This document shows, in pieces, positions 22,357 through 33,800 of a DNA stretch of 64,000 bases. The DNA lies in NCBI GenBank assembly GCA_029215795.1, contig JARDYH010000005.1:17578001-17642000 (forward strand). Direction: 5' to 3'. Positions within the stretch are counted from its first letter, which is position 1. Every line of letters begins with the position of its first letter. The stretch is from Anniella stebbinsi (lineage: Eukaryota > Chordata > Lepidosauria > Squamata > Anniellidae). Both the position numbers and the translations under genes were made by a program. The notes under the pieces are model-generated. The model had not been told where the DNA came from, searched no databases, and worked only from the letters and a program-made list of their open reading frames with translations.

Positions 22357-25300
22357 GGAAGAGGTCTGCTAGACATTAACACAATGCATGCTAAATAGAT
22401 AAAATAAGAGAATTATTCCACACTAAAAACACCCCCATTCATAAAGCCATAGTAACAGCAGATAAAAATTACACCCCACTCAACCTAGCACTACAAAACG
22501 AAGACCAAACACGACCACTCACACTCGCAGAGAGAAAAGAAAAATGGGCACAAAAAGAACTCCTTGGGAAGCACTACAACATAATACAGAACCCACGAAT
22601 AAACAAAGAGCAATCGTACGAATAGCTCAGGAAGGATGAGCTATTTCCAGAAACAGAAGGATTCCTAATAGCTATACAGGATCAAGTTATAGCCACCAAG
22701 AACTACCAAAAATACATCATAAAAGATAACAGTGTAACAACAGACCTATGCAGGAAATGCCATCTGTTCCAAGAAACAATAGACCACATAACAGGAGGAT
22801 GTAAAATTCTGGCAGACAGTATACAGCTGCAAAAATAATTCACCAACAACTGGCCATCAAATTCAACCTTATCAAACAATCTACACCATGCTATACATAC
22901 TGACCCGAAACAATCTTGGAAAATGTAGATCATAAAATATACTGGGACAGAACAATTCATACCCACAAAACAATACCCTGCAACCGACCAGACATAACGG
23001 TCATAGACAAAAAAGAAAAATACAAATACCTCATCGACAGAGCAATACCGAATGACAAAAATGTTGTTGAAAAGGAAGAAGAAAAGAGAGACCGTTATAC
23101 ACCACTGGCCATGGAAGTCAAAGAACTATGGCATCAGGAAAAGGTCACACTTATTCCGTTAGTCACCGGCATCATATCAAAAAACTATACAGAAAACCTT
23201 CAGAAACTGGCCCTACCAAAATACATCCACACCAACATCCAGAAAGCAGTCATACTTAAAACATGCTCAATCGTCAGGAAATTCCTGAATTTATAAAAGA
23301 CAGCATGACTTGGCAAAGCCCGTCATGTCCATCTAGAAAAACAGCCACGAGCGAGAAAGAGAAACATGATAATGATAATAACAGATAGCTGTTAATGCAC
23401 ACCACTGGTATATTAGTAGTTCACTGTATAGAACATGCATCTATGTGAGTACAATCTCAAATTTGAAGCAGTCATTTCTAACTAAATCTCCACAATTAAG
23501 TGCCTAATTTTCTTTTTTCTTCAATGTTTACTTCTGCTAGCAGTGGCCACCAATCCAAAAGATAAAATCAATGAGATGACAGCCTGGCAATGTCCCCCTC
23601 CAGAGGAAGACTGGGAGGCTGGTGAGTTTTAACTTCCAGAATGCCCGCCTTGTGTGTGTACATACACGGAGTTGCAACTAGGGTGAACATATGTCAGAAA
23701 AAACCAGGACGTCAGAATTTTTGGCAACAAATCCGGGAAGGGGGGAAATTTTGAAATTTGAAGGAAAATCCGGATGTTTCCCATCCTCCCCCACCCAGAG
23801 GGCAGCTCTACTTTATAGTCAATGGGAATTAACAAAAATGCTTACAGCTCCATCATTTTTAAAGATAAAGAGATTAAACTTGGCACTTTGATAGCCCTTA
23901 GGTAGGGCTTTAGCATGCCAAATTTGAAGCAGATCTGATTATCCATTGATTTTTAGTTTTTTTTAAAAAAAAATAAGGTTTTAAAATTATTTTTTTAGAA
24001 AACCATCATTTTTAAAGATAAGGAGATAAAAATTGGCATCATGATCACTCTTAAGTAGGGCTTTAGCCATGCCAAGTTTCAAGCATATCTGTTCATCTGA
24101 TGATTTTTAGCATTTTAAAAAAAGTTTGAGGTTTTAAAATATTATTTTTTAAAACAACACTGAAGCCATAGTCTCAGTTTGTCAAACCTCCTCTTTGGGG
24201 TCTTTCGGTTTGAGCAGTTTCAGCCCTTGGCATGAAGGGGATCTTGAGTTTTTAGCTAAGAAGTCCTGGGCAAGCACAGCACCTTTCCCGCTGCAGATTT
24301 GGTGGGCAGTTGGGCACCTGGAGCTCAGCAGAGGCGTCCACAGATCAAAATGTGGGAAAGGAGAGGTCAGTCAAAGCAGACATGTGTTTGTGCAGGAAGT
24401 AGACAGGTGTTCAAAGTCTGGGTGTGAAAAGTGGTGTCAACGCACAAGCCTTGAGAAGCTAATGTATATACTGTAAGTGAGAAGTGTGAATAGGCGAAGT
24501 AGTGTCCGCTGCCCACAACACCCACCCTAATGTTAGAGTAGAGAAACTTGTGACAATCATACACATTTTTTTAAAAAAATGAACTTTAAAAATAAAAAAG
24601 CCAGTCAGCCCGCAGCAAGGTTTGTTAAGCAGCAGCTTGCAACAGAGTGAGGATACAATCAGAAAAGATATGTGAGGGAAGGGGAGAATGTATCACACAG
24701 AGTATAGCAACAAAGTACAGCAAAAGCTACAAAAGTAGGAGTGAGTGAAGTTAAATTTCAGATACATTGGATATCTCACTAGTTATTTCGGTGATGTTAA
24801 CATTACGATGTTATGTAGAACAGATTTGTCTGAATTGTGTGCTGCAAAATCAAACATGTGACCAAGGCTATGTTCAGGTGCCCCCCCCGGGTGCTGGACA
24901 CGCCACCTAGAGGCAGACATGTTGGTGGGGATGCCTCCTTGGGGGCCGACCATGTTATCCTCCTTTTTGGTTCCAAAATATGGTCACCCTACACTAATTT
25001 GGTCCACATGTAATGACAGCCCATGGGTTAAACCCAATCTAATTTCCCTCCCCTCCATGGCCATTTTAAGTGTGTGGTGGGGAAGGAGTGATTTCTTGAC
25101 AGAGCGAGGAGCAGCCAGGATTAGAATTGCTTTACAATTTAGTAAATATAATGTATTACAGGCCCTAAAAACAACAACAAAGGTCACTTTATGAATGCAG
25201 GTTAAATCCATGGGCTGTCAGAGATGAATGGGACAGAGAGGCTATGCTGCCTCCCACATGCCTGCCATTTCCAGTTTTACTCAACAATCTACAATCGGCC

Positions 25301-26353
25301 CATTCATAGGTTGTTGACTATTATATGTAAACGTGGAACACTTGGTTGCTTAAGGCTAAACAACCCAGCGGTCAACCCTACAACAAGCCATGGATAAACT
25401 GCTGAGTAGTTTAGCCCTTCAGCAACCAGGTGCTCTGGGTTTACATGTCAGAAAAGTAGAATTGGCTGGTGTGCTGCAGGCAGCATGCCTGTTCTCTCCT
25501 GCTCATGCACTACAGCCCATGGGTGGTCATTATGTGCAGACTGTCTACTATAATTGAATTTGAATGTGCTTGAATGTTACAGCAAATCTGTTTCTAGGAC
25601 AGGGTGGGCAAATTGTGACCTCTAGATGTTGTCGGGTTGCAACTCCCCACAATCCTTCTATACCAACTCAACAGTGTTGTTCGGAGGTGTCTCTCTTTAG
25701 CAGAATGACCATGCGTATGAAGAGCCCTACTGAATCAGATCAAGGGGTCTAGCATCCTGTTTCCAAAAGTGGCTAGCTAGATGCTTCTGGGGAGCATGAA
25801 GGCAATGGCCCTCACCCATAGCTACTCCAAAGCACATTAGCAAAGCAACTGTTCTGCAGTGTCATTTAAAGCATTGAGAGGTCCTCAAAGGAAAGCAAAT
25901 TGGAGATGGAGTAATCCTATCCAATGTGAGTGAATATGGGGAGGGAAGCTTCTAGCAGGTGATTATGCAAACGTGACTTAATCTTATTTACTGCTCTTTT
26001 CTAAAGATGCTGATGACTCTCCTGCGCCTCCTTTTGTTTTTGGCAGCAGGTAAGACTAGTTCTGTTGCAGCCATTTGAAATGCTAACTGCAACCGCAACC
26101 TAGTTAGCAAATGGAATGGGTTATAAAGTACTGGCAGAGCCCAGTGCTTGTAAAAGAGAATATGTTCCTCTCTGGCAGTAATGGCCTTTGAAACATTATT
26201 TTAAAAACACTTATTCTGCCTCTCTCTCTCTGCTTGAGTAGACTCCCTACATTTAAAATAGAATTGTTTCAATAAATGACTTTACATCTGTTGTGAATAG
26301 AAAAGCCACAGTTCTAGGCCCAAGGAAGTATTTAGGAAATTAACTGAGTAAAA

Positions 26354-26399
<46 letters not shown>

Positions 26400-29300
26400 T
26401 TATTTCTTACCCGCCTCTCCGTCTGGATCGAGGCGGGGAACAACAACATGATAAAATACATAAAACTGATTAAAACATGACACATATTATTAAAACTGCA
26501 TAAAACATCCTAAAAACATCCTAAAAACATTCTAAAATTCCACTGGATATGCCTGCCGGAAGAGAACAGTCTTTATAGCTTTTTTAAATTCTAAAAGACT
26601 GTTAAGTTGACGAGTCTCCTCCAGCAGGTCATTCCACAGTCTGGGAGCAGCAGAAGAGAAGGTCTTCTGGGTAACGGTTGTCAGCCTAGTCTTGGCCGAC
26701 TGCAGTAAGTTCTTCCCAGAGGACCTGAGCGTGCGGGGCAGATTGTATGGGAGAAGACAATCCCCCAGGTAACCTGGACCCAAACCATGTAGGGCTTTAA
26801 AGGTAATAACCAACACTTTGTACTTCGCCCGGAAACTGATTGGCAGCCAGTGAAGAGATTTTAAAACTGGTGTAATGTGGTCACCCCTAGATGTACCGGT
26901 GACCAACCTGGCTGCCATATTTTGAACTAGTTGAAGTTTCCGGACTAGGCACACAGGTAGCCCTATGTACAGCGCATTGCAGAAGTCAAGCTTTGAAGTT
27001 ACCAGCGCGTGCACTACCATCTTTAGGTCTTCCAACTCTAGGAAGGGGCGCAGCTGGCATATCAGCCAAAGCTGATAGTAGGCACTCCTGGCCGTTGCAT
27101 CTATCTGGGCTGTCATTTGGAGCGACGGATCCAGGAGCACCCCCAAGCTGCGAACACAGTCTTTCAGGGGGAGTGTAACCCCATCCAGAACCGGTTGACA
27201 CACCTCCAAACCCAGGTTGCGATCTTTGACAGCAAGCACCTCCGTCTTGTCTGGATTCAGCTTCAGTTTGTTTTTGCTCATCCATCCCATTACCGCCTCC
27301 AAGCATTCATTCAGAGGAGACACACTATCCTTAGCTGGTGCTGTTATCGAAGGCATAGAGAAATATATTTGGGTGTCATCAGCATACTGATAGCACCCTG
27401 CCCCATGCCTCCGGATGATTTCTCCCAGCGGTTTCACATAAAGGTTAAACAACATTGGGGAAAGGATGGCACCTTGCGGTACGCCACACAGCAGCTCCTT
27501 CTTTGCAGAGCAGCTATCCCCAAGCATCACCATCTGGAACCTGCCCGAGAGATAGGACTGGAACCACTGAAGCACAGTGCCCCCGATTCCCAATCTCCTC
27601 AGGCGTTCCAGAAGGATACCATGGTCGATGGTATCGAATGCCGCTGAGAGGTCCAGAAGTACCAACAGGGACACACTCCCCCTGTCAATACTAAGGTGTA
27701 GAACATCCACTAAGGCGACCATAGCAGTCTCAACTCCGTATCCCGCCCTGAAGCCAGTTTGAAATGGGTCTAGAAAATCAGTGTCATCCAAGACTACTGG
27801 GGGTTGAAAGGCAACCGCCCTCTCGATCACCTTTCCCAAGAATGGAAGGTTTGATACCGGTCTGTAGTTACTAAAGTCCAGGGGATTCAGGAAGGGCTTC
27901 TTTAGAAGCGGCTGTACCACCGCTTCTTTTAAACATGATGGAAAACTCCCCTCCCTGAGAGATGCATTGATAATATATTGTAATTGCAATCTAATTGCAT
28001 CTCCTCCCGGGACGACCAGCCATGAAGGACAGGGATCGAGAGGGCAAGTCGTCCTCACTCGTCCAAGCAGCTTGTCCACGTCCTCGGTACTCACCAACTG
28101 AAACTGATACAGTGTAATTCTACTCGCGGAGTCGCTGGACACTCCATCATCAGCCTCTGCTATAACGACGGCATCTAAGTCGGCTCTTATCCATGAGATT
28201 TTATCTGTGAAATGATCGTTAAAGGCATTGCAGCGAACTGCCGAAGGCTCTGAAATCGGATTCAGGGGGGAAGGTGCCCAGGTTAGACCCCTCACCACCC
28301 TGAACAGTTCCGCTGGATGCGAATTCGCAGACGCAATGCGCGCAGAGAAGAAAGCTTTCTTTGCTGCGCGTATTGCCATCCCATAGGAACGAAGATGTTC
28401 TCTATGCCGTGTCTTGTTGGATAGAAGTCGAGTTTTCCGCCATCGGCGCTCCAGTCGTCGTCCTTTCCACTTCAACTCCCTGAGGTCTTCCGTATACCAG
28501 GGCGCCCTGTTAGAAGCGGGCCGGAGAGGACGTTTGGGGGCGATCGTGTTGATAGCCCTAGTTAGGTCTTGATTCCATCTATCGACCAGGGCTTCTACAG
28601 GATCGTCGACGATACCAGCCATAAAACCCTCCAAGGCTTTCTGAAATCCAGAAGGATCCATCAGCCTTCGAGGGCGGACCATCTTAATAGGTCCACCACC
28701 CCTGCAGGGGCGGGTGGTAGCCGTGATACTAACCCTAACCAGAAAATGGTCTGTCCATGACAACACGGAGGTATTCGTTACCTCCGCCCACAGATCCGTC
28801 TGTTCGGAACTGAAAACAGCATCGAGGGTATGACCCGCTGAATGTGTGGGTCCAGAGACCAATTGGGATAGGCCCATGGTCCAATTGGGATAGGCCCATG
28901 GTCCCCAATTGGGATAGGCACACAAGGGTCCTAAAGCAGAGGTACACAATATTTAATAACAGAGAACCACATCAGTCTATAGCTCTGCATCCAGGAGTAC
29001 TTTCACGTTAGCCCTTTTTTTCTTCTGGAGATGCCATCTTTTGTTAACTGACGGAGCCTCCAAGTGACTAATTAGTTGCGTTCCAGTATTCTATGTTGTC
29101 CCATTTTCTCTAACTTGAATTTGTGGCAACCTCTTTCTTTTTGCAATGAAATGTAATTGGATATGCTGATGCTGCAGTGTGAACAGGTAAAGCATTTAAA
29201 GCCTACAGTGTGTTTTATCAAAAGTTTCCTCCTGCTTGCAGGGGGACCTAGAACTGTGAACCTACCAAGAATAGATGCTGATGCATCATGACTTGGAGGA

Positions 29301-29461
29301 GTGCTTCTGATGTTTGACCTTGGGCTAGACCTACTTGGTTTTCTTAATATCAACTCTTCTCTGAAGACCACAAGAGTTGACTGTAAGCTTGGCTTCTAAC
29401 AGCGAACATGCTTATTTTTCTTTTCTTGCATAGAGACTCTAAACAAGGAGCTAGCATCTAA
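18838..29461 (+). CDS. GTSF1-like paralogue, copy A (five coding exons; divergent C-terminus)
   Basis: GTSF1 proteins bind PIWI Argonautes in germ cells and stimulate piRNA-guided cleavage; the zinc fingers bind RNA. Joining 18838-18930, 19661-19787, 23541-23621, 26007-26049 and 29434-29461 gives about 123 residues. CHHC finger 1 is C9/H15/H25/C29 (CPYDKNH...YHLVKC). CHHC finger 2 is C43/H49/H59/C63 (CPYNARH...LHTATC). An acidic, Trp-containing tail follows ([14 protein letters not shown]). All internal exon phases, and the 127-nt finger-2 exon, equal those of copy B, so this is a genomic tandem duplicate and not a retrocopy. Two oddities stand out. The N-terminal acidic segment of copy B has no counterpart, so the protein seems to start MDPERLIQC. 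The last exon is out of frame with the conserved LAS motif and stops early. It could be functional and short-tailed, or an early pseudogene. Confidence 0.75.
19661..19787 (+). CDS. GTSF1-like copy A coding exon 2 (CHHC finger 2)
   Basis: This 127-nt exon lies between acceptor CATCCCCAG and donor GTAAGA and encodes the second finger, [20 protein letters not shown] plus C. A tandem copy of TACGGAGGTA at the 3' end creates a second possible donor 10 bp upstream (GAG|GTATAC). The downstream donor is preferred because it gives the same length and phase as the matching exon of copy B. Confidence 0.85.
21895..22075. repeat. Dispersed repeat, copy 1 of 2
   Basis: The blocks AATCTAATGTCCCTCCCC, TTTTAAGTGTGTGGTGGGGA, TTCTTGACAGAG, GATTGCTTTACAATTTAG and TATGAATGCAGG recur in the same order at 25035-25205. 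This is intron 2 of copy A; the second copy is in intron 3. Confidence 0.65.
22130..22356 (+). mobile_element. L2-like LINE 3' end with (TAA)n tail
   Basis: AT-rich 3' region, GTAAACCACCCAGAGAGCTT, CGGCTATGGGGCAGTATACA, then AATGCAATAATAATAATAAT. The orientation is plus. Confidence 0.6.
22400..23370 (+). mobile_element. R4-like LINE 3' fragment (CCHC and restriction-like endonuclease region)
   Basis: Conceptual frames include [20 protein letters not shown] (a C-x2-C-x8-H-x4-C zinc knuckle at 22749-22802). After a frameshift they continue [49 protein letters not shown], ending [10 protein letters not shown]-terminal CCHC knuckle followed by a PD-(D/E)xK-like endonuclease is the layout of R2/R4/Dong LINEs. 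Several stops and a frame change show that it is dead. It lies in intron 2 of GTSF1-like copy A. Confidence 0.65.
23541..23621 (+). CDS. GTSF1-like copy A coding exon 3 (Trp-rich PIWI-binding segment)
   Basis: This 81-nt exon has acceptor CTTCTGCTAG and donor GTGAGT. It encodes [20 protein letters not shown] then PEEDWEA, matching the STWQCPPCDEDW region of mammalian GTSF1. The acceptor is a TAGCAG (NAGNAG) tandem, so one residue may be optionally included. Confidence 0.85.
23679..24996. mobile_element. Decayed hAT-like element with tandem units
   Basis: The left end TAGGGTGAACATATG and the right end AATATGGTCACCCTA are inverted. The interior has two units (from about 23850 and 24003) beginning CATCATTTTTAAAGATAA and GAGAT(T/A)AAA, with TTGGCA, akin to the tandem units of the 10.9-kb foldback. 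No 8-bp target duplication was found, so the outer limits are tentative. Confidence 0.45.
25035..25205. repeat. Dispersed repeat, copy 2 of 2
   Basis: The partner of 21895-22075, with the same block order and more substitutions. Confidence 0.65.
25685..25835 (-). mobile_element. CR1-type LINE 3' fragment
   Basis: AAGAGCCCTACTGAATCAGA, GTCTAGCATCCTGTTTCC and AGTGGCTAGCTAGATGC match the reverse of a common sauropsid CR1 3' region. A longer copy is at 42836-43120. Confidence 0.5.
26007..26049 (+). CDS. GTSF1-like copy A coding exon 4
   Basis: This 43-nt exon follows acceptor TTTTCTAAAG and precedes donor GTAAGA. It encodes [14 protein letters not shown], the counterpart of [14 protein letters not shown] in copy B and of the PFVWGT motif in mammals. 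The phase (1 to 2) is the same as in copy B. The Trp following DL in mammals is absent. Confidence 0.75.
26354..26402 (+). repeat. (AAT)n microsatellite, 3' tail of the L2 LINE
   Basis: About 15 units of AAT/ATA adjoin the LINE 3' end at TTTATTTCTTACCCGCC. Confidence 0.85.
28859..28919 (+). repeat. 22-bp tandem repeat at the 5' edge of the L2 LINE
   Basis: CCAATTGGGATAGGCCCATG plus GT occurs at 28859-28880 and 28881-28902, with a third partial copy from 28905. It lies where the LINE coding homology begins. Confidence 0.8.
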
Positions 29462-29478
29462 TCTCCCTTTTTCAAAAG
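29434..29478 (+). CDS. GTSF1-like copy A last coding exon, frame diverged (stop at 29459-29461)
   Basis: The exon lies between acceptor CTTGCATAG and donor GTAAGA, 45 nt in all. With the incoming phase it reads RDSKQGASI then TAA. In another frame the same bases read [12 protein letters not shown], which resembles the conserved KNHLASGL...LPW tail of copy B. The exon is therefore homologous, but an indel has shifted its frame. The stop is within 20 nt of the next junction, so nonsense-mediated decay is not expected. Confidence 0.6.
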
Positions 29479-29730
29479 GTAAGAAAGTGATTTACTGAAG
29501 ATGTATTGAATACACAGTAGGAAATGGGTGAAACTTTGAGGAGACTAAATTCTGAAATTTCAAACCTGCTCAATTTGGGGGAGGAAAGAAATAGCTGGGC
29601 TGCGTAATGAAGATTACTAACTTGCATGCATTATCTTCTGGAGACCAGCTGTTTCAGATATGAGCTACCTTTTCCCCAAATAAGGTGTAGCACTGCCCTA
29701 TGACATGTGTTGCAAAACACGAGCATAGAA

Positions 29731-29963
29731 TGGCTGAATTTGGACGACACAATAAGCAACTGGGGGGGGGGGGGGGGATGGACAATTGTCAGTTGTATTG
29801 ACTATCGTGTCGTCCGAATGCTGCCATAGTCAACTCAGCGCAGATCCTAATCTACACCACGGTTGATTATTTATAACCATGTGTGGGGAGTACCCCCTAG
29901 ATGAACAACTGTAAAGTTGATTATTACCCGACCATTGACTATCATGTTGTCCGAATTCAGCCA
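29731..29963. mobile_element. MITE, 233 bp, TGGCTGAATTTGGACGACAC ends
   Basis: The left end TGGCTGAATTTGGACGACAC and the right end GTTGTCCGAATTCAGCCA are inverted repeats. Inside are a G-run and inverted GTTGATTAT motifs. It belongs to the same broad family as 4155-4663. Confidence 0.65.
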
Positions 29964-30339
29964 ATGTGTGTGTGCCCTGTTTTGCAAACTGTATGGTGGC
30001 TGAAAACTTCACGGTGGGGGCAGGGCGGAGAATACATAAAGGTGTTTTGTGACTTCTATGCAGCTCCTTAATTTATTGCTCTGGCAGCAACAAATAAGGC
30101 CATCCATATTTGGAACTTAAGGGCAATTGATGCCCACTTTATGATCAGGGGCTATATGGGGGGGGGGGGGGCTACACTTGGCCTCTGAGCTGCCAGTTGA
30201 AAAGCCCTTTCCCAGCTTAAGAACTTTCATCCAAACACAGTTATAGTACTCCTCCTCCCCTCTTTAATATCTGCTGTATACTACATTAGTTTGAGTCCAG
30301 ATCTAAAAGATTTGGTACTACTCTGTGTTTATTTTTCCC

Positions 30340-30482
30340 CTTCAGGATCTCTCTCCAAACTTATCAGCATTGGGGAACACTATTGCAAGAGGGGTTGGGA
30401 ATTATTACAGGCCATCCCGGTAGGGTAGCATAACTCGATGGCCTTATAGGCCCCTTCCAACTCTAGTATTCTATTCTAATAC
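30340..30482 (+). mobile_element. CR1-type LINE 3' end
   Basis: GATGGCCTTATAGGCCCCTT then CCAACTCTAGTATTCTATTC is the classic CR1 3' terminus with an ATTCTA tail. Confidence 0.65.
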
Positions 30483-30636
30483 TCAACTCTGAATATTATT
30501 GCAGGACCTCTCAGGACTCCGCACCAGAAGCAATTAAGACTAAATTATTTTAAGCATCTTAACCCTTTTGAACTATTTTCCAACTCAGCCTATAAAATAA
30601 AAAATTGCTGTTAAAAGATCATCTTTCTGCCTGCAA

Positions 30637-30846
30637 TTTTTTTTTATTATTTTATTTAAAATCCAGAGCGCTCAGGGTAGCAAACATCCCCCACTGTCCC
30701 CCATATTTATCCTCACAATAACTTTGTGAGAAGTTAGGCTGAGCGGAAGTGACTGGCCCAAGGTCAGTGAGCTTTAAGGCCGAGTGGAGATTGAACTTGC
30801 CTCTCCCTGTTCCTGTTCCAGCACTCTAACCACTAACCCCACATTG
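30637..30846 (-). mobile_element. tRNA-derived SINE, antisense
   Basis: In reverse complement it has a box-A region (TGGGGTTAGTGGTTAGAGTG), a box-B-like GGCAAGTTCAATCTCC, and the body CTCACTGACCTTGGGCCAGT. It is a diverged relative of the SINE at 43705-43930. Confidence 0.6.
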
Positions 30847-30849
30847 GTG

Positions 30850-33800
30850 CTCAATTGTTTCCTGGGAAGGTGTTCAGTGGCTAACACTGGTGTCTCTAAT
30901 GTGATGCTTGTGGATATCTCTGTGGACAGATAAAGACTTATTTGCCTTTTAAAGATTCTTTTTAAAAAAAAAACTTAAAAAAAACTAGGAAGCTGGAATG
31001 CTGCAAAGGAAAGGGTCAGCCTCCAGCTCCATCTTTATTTCTAGGAATACCTCTCAGAGCCATGTCTCTGAGCCTCAACAATTGACCATCCGTGAAATTA
31101 GTATTGGAGCAGAAAATTGAACTCAAGAGTGCTTTTGTGTTTTGTAACTGCCATCATCTCTGCCTTGTACTTAGGTTTTTGGGCAAGTTGCTTTTCTTTT
31201 AGGGCTTCATTAGATGGGGGGAAATCACGATTCCCTAATGTCGCTTTTCCACCCCACTTCTGTTGCACAATACTTCCTCCTTCTCAGGGAGAAGAAAGAG
31301 GAAGTAAATGACCATGTGGTCGATTCAGTGGGCGTTTTTATCGCTCTGCTTCTCCTGCACACAGCAGGAGATTGCGGCAAGTACCATTTCTAAAAATAAA
31401 TTGGACTTACCGGGGTCTTTTTTTTATCACGGGAAGATGGCCAGAAAGAGTGGGAGACACATGGGAGGCAGGCGTTGTTGTGAATAGGACCCACGAATAT
31501 CCGTGAGTGCCCGGTAATGAGCATGCTATAAAAAACTCGTCTGATGATCCCCATAGTCTCAGCAATATGATTTCTGGGAAAGGGGTGTTTTGTGACCAGT
31601 CACAACTACCATGGCAACCATTTTGTGAATGGGCAACTCCTCCCCACCCATGACAGCTGTTTTGCAAGAGTATCCATAACACTCAACGTTCCAAATGTGC
31701 CTACTAACTTGAAAGGGTTGAGGAACCCTGTAAAAGTAGTTTCTGAGAATCATAATGTAATTTCTTACTAGTAGTCTTACTAAGATCATCTCTGGACCCC
31801 TTCTTACCAAATGGGTAACAACTCTGAAATGTATAGTCCTGTAATAGGAGGAAAGTGACATTCTCTGACTTGGCAAGGAGGCTAAAATAGACAAAGGACA
31901 ATCCCAAGAGTGGCAAGCAGTGCAGCCTCATAAGAATTCTATTAAGATGTGTAAAAGCTGTAGTGCCTTGAGCTGGAAAACCAAAAGGAGGAGAGCATCC
32001 AACTCACGACAAAAAAAGGGGGAGAAGTGGGTTCTCAGGATGCTAAAATACTTTATTCCAAAGCCCTGTAATGCATTTTGGACTGTGTTATTTTTTAAGG
32101 CCTTCTTCAGGGGGCTGTAATATTAAAAATATATTAAGTTATGTTTGCAGGGGTAACACATACATAAATTAATATATATGTTTAGAGGTTAGTTACGTCA
32201 TTACTGCTATCCTTATTCCTAATATGTGGGAGTCACTGCAGGTAATTGCTGAGTCATAGGAGTGGCCTTGAGCTGGGCAATATTATTCTTGCATTCATGT
32301 ATGTGGAGGGGGACAGAGTTAGGTGAAAAGTTTAGTAACCTCATGCTTTAACTACTTGGTAACTAGCAAGTCATGTTACAACTGACTGGATATGCACAAG
32401 AGAACTTGCATACTACAGGAACACTGGATGGTGCAGTCAGTTTTCTGCTAATAACAAAGCTAGAAGAAATGCCAAGATGGCATTTGACAGACATCACTAA
32501 CGTAACTGGTGAGAAAAAGGACCAGCATGCATTTATATATTTGTGTGTGGCATGAATCATCCCAGCCCACCCTATTCCCCCAATGCTTGACTTCACACAA
32601 ATTGCACCGCATCTTCATAATGATGAGGCTCCTCCCAATGGCCATTAAAAAAATGGGTGGCAAATTGTCTGATTATCTGCAACCTCCTCTAGTGTAAAAT
32701 TAAAATCCCATCACTTACTGTTGACAAAAAAAAAATGTGGGCATTTTAACTTGATGGTAGTGGTACCTGGGGCTGGACCTCCAGGAGTCCATAGCCCAAG
32801 AAGGGTCCCAATTACCAGAGAGAGCAGGTGATTGGGCAGTGACAAACAGGCTCACAGCTTCTCCACATGAGCGATTTATTGCACGCTCGTGATTGGTCAT
32901 TCATGGAAGTTTGTGGGTCCTTTTCATGACATCATCAACCTCTGATGCCTCTTCTACCAGGATTTTTACTAAAGGTGGAGAAACCCTCAGTGGCAAACCT
33001 GGGCTGACATGTGTACATTGGAGCTAGGGTTGCTTGCCATAGCATTATTTAGTCAGCAGGTGGCTGCTGGCATGTACATGGTCTCATTTTAATTTTTTAC
33101 TTTAAAAGTGAATTACCCTTTTCTATAACAAAATGGCACTTATTCTGAAGACAATGTATTTAGAATCAGGGCAGCAGAAGCAAACTCCTGTAGTCATGAT
33201 GGTGCTTTAATTTTAGTGAGTTTAAAATTGCAAGACCGCACATGCTCAAAGTATTTGTTTTTTTTAGCAGGGTCGGCAAACCATTTTGTTTGATGTTTTT
33301 GCTCTAACGAAAGGAAGAGAGAAATGCTAGTAGTTGAGTGCTTCACAACTGAAGTATTGCAGATGGATATTTAAAGGAGGGGATGCAATAAAAACATTAG
33401 GTCCGGGTTCCAAAATTACCTAGCTGCACCACTGCTTGATGGTGGACGTTTTCCATCATTTCCACTCCTCCCCAAGCCACCTTCATGCCCTGCTGCAACT
33501 GCAAAGGACCAGGAACTGCAGACTGTCCAACCACTCAAGTGAAGAGCTGCCCCCCCCCCAGGGACCAAAACAACTAACTGGTACTACCTGGCCCCGATTG
33601 CAGGGGAGTGTTTGTACTATTCCCCACATGGTCTCCATAAAACCTTTGAATAGCAGTAGTTGGGGCAGACACAGCAATGCCGAAGGACTGAGGGATAAAC
33701 ATTTTCCATCATCATCCCACCCACCCCGAGCCTTCAGAAGTCACCACAGCTTTTAAAAATGCATCTTCTGTTTATTATGTATTCTCACATATTGTCGGCC

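Larger units (their letters stand above)
26354..28949 (-). mobile_element. L2-clade LINE, 5'-truncated, with long open RT frame and (ATT)n tail
   Basis: The minus strand carries an uninterrupted 805-codon frame (28949-26532) followed by a short 3' region and an (ATT)n tail (26402-26354). The end of an AP-endonuclease-like domain is visible (WTDHFLVRV, residues 65-73). Reverse transcriptase motifs follow: [18 protein letters not shown] (about 360), [14 protein letters not shown] (432-445), [16 protein letters not shown] (489-504) and YADDTQIYF (522-530). The ORF ends with the L2-typical [19 protein letters not shown] and [11 protein letters not shown] blocks. Most of the endonuclease is missing, so it is not autonomous, but the open frame suggests recent insertion. 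It occupies intron 4 of GTSF1-like copy A. Confidence 0.85.

Noticed and set aside
23679..24996. Perfect 8-bp target duplication for this hAT-like element
   Set aside because: The flanks GTTGCAAC and CACTAATT do not match, so only the terminal inverted repeats support it.
28850..28949. N-terminal [13 protein letters not shown] repeats as a protein domain
   Set aside because: They arise from a 22-bp tandem DNA repeat at the truncated LINE edge and the Met is probably not a real start.
18838..29461. Copy A as a processed pseudogene
   Set aside because: All introns are in the same phases as in copy B with intact GT/AG sites.
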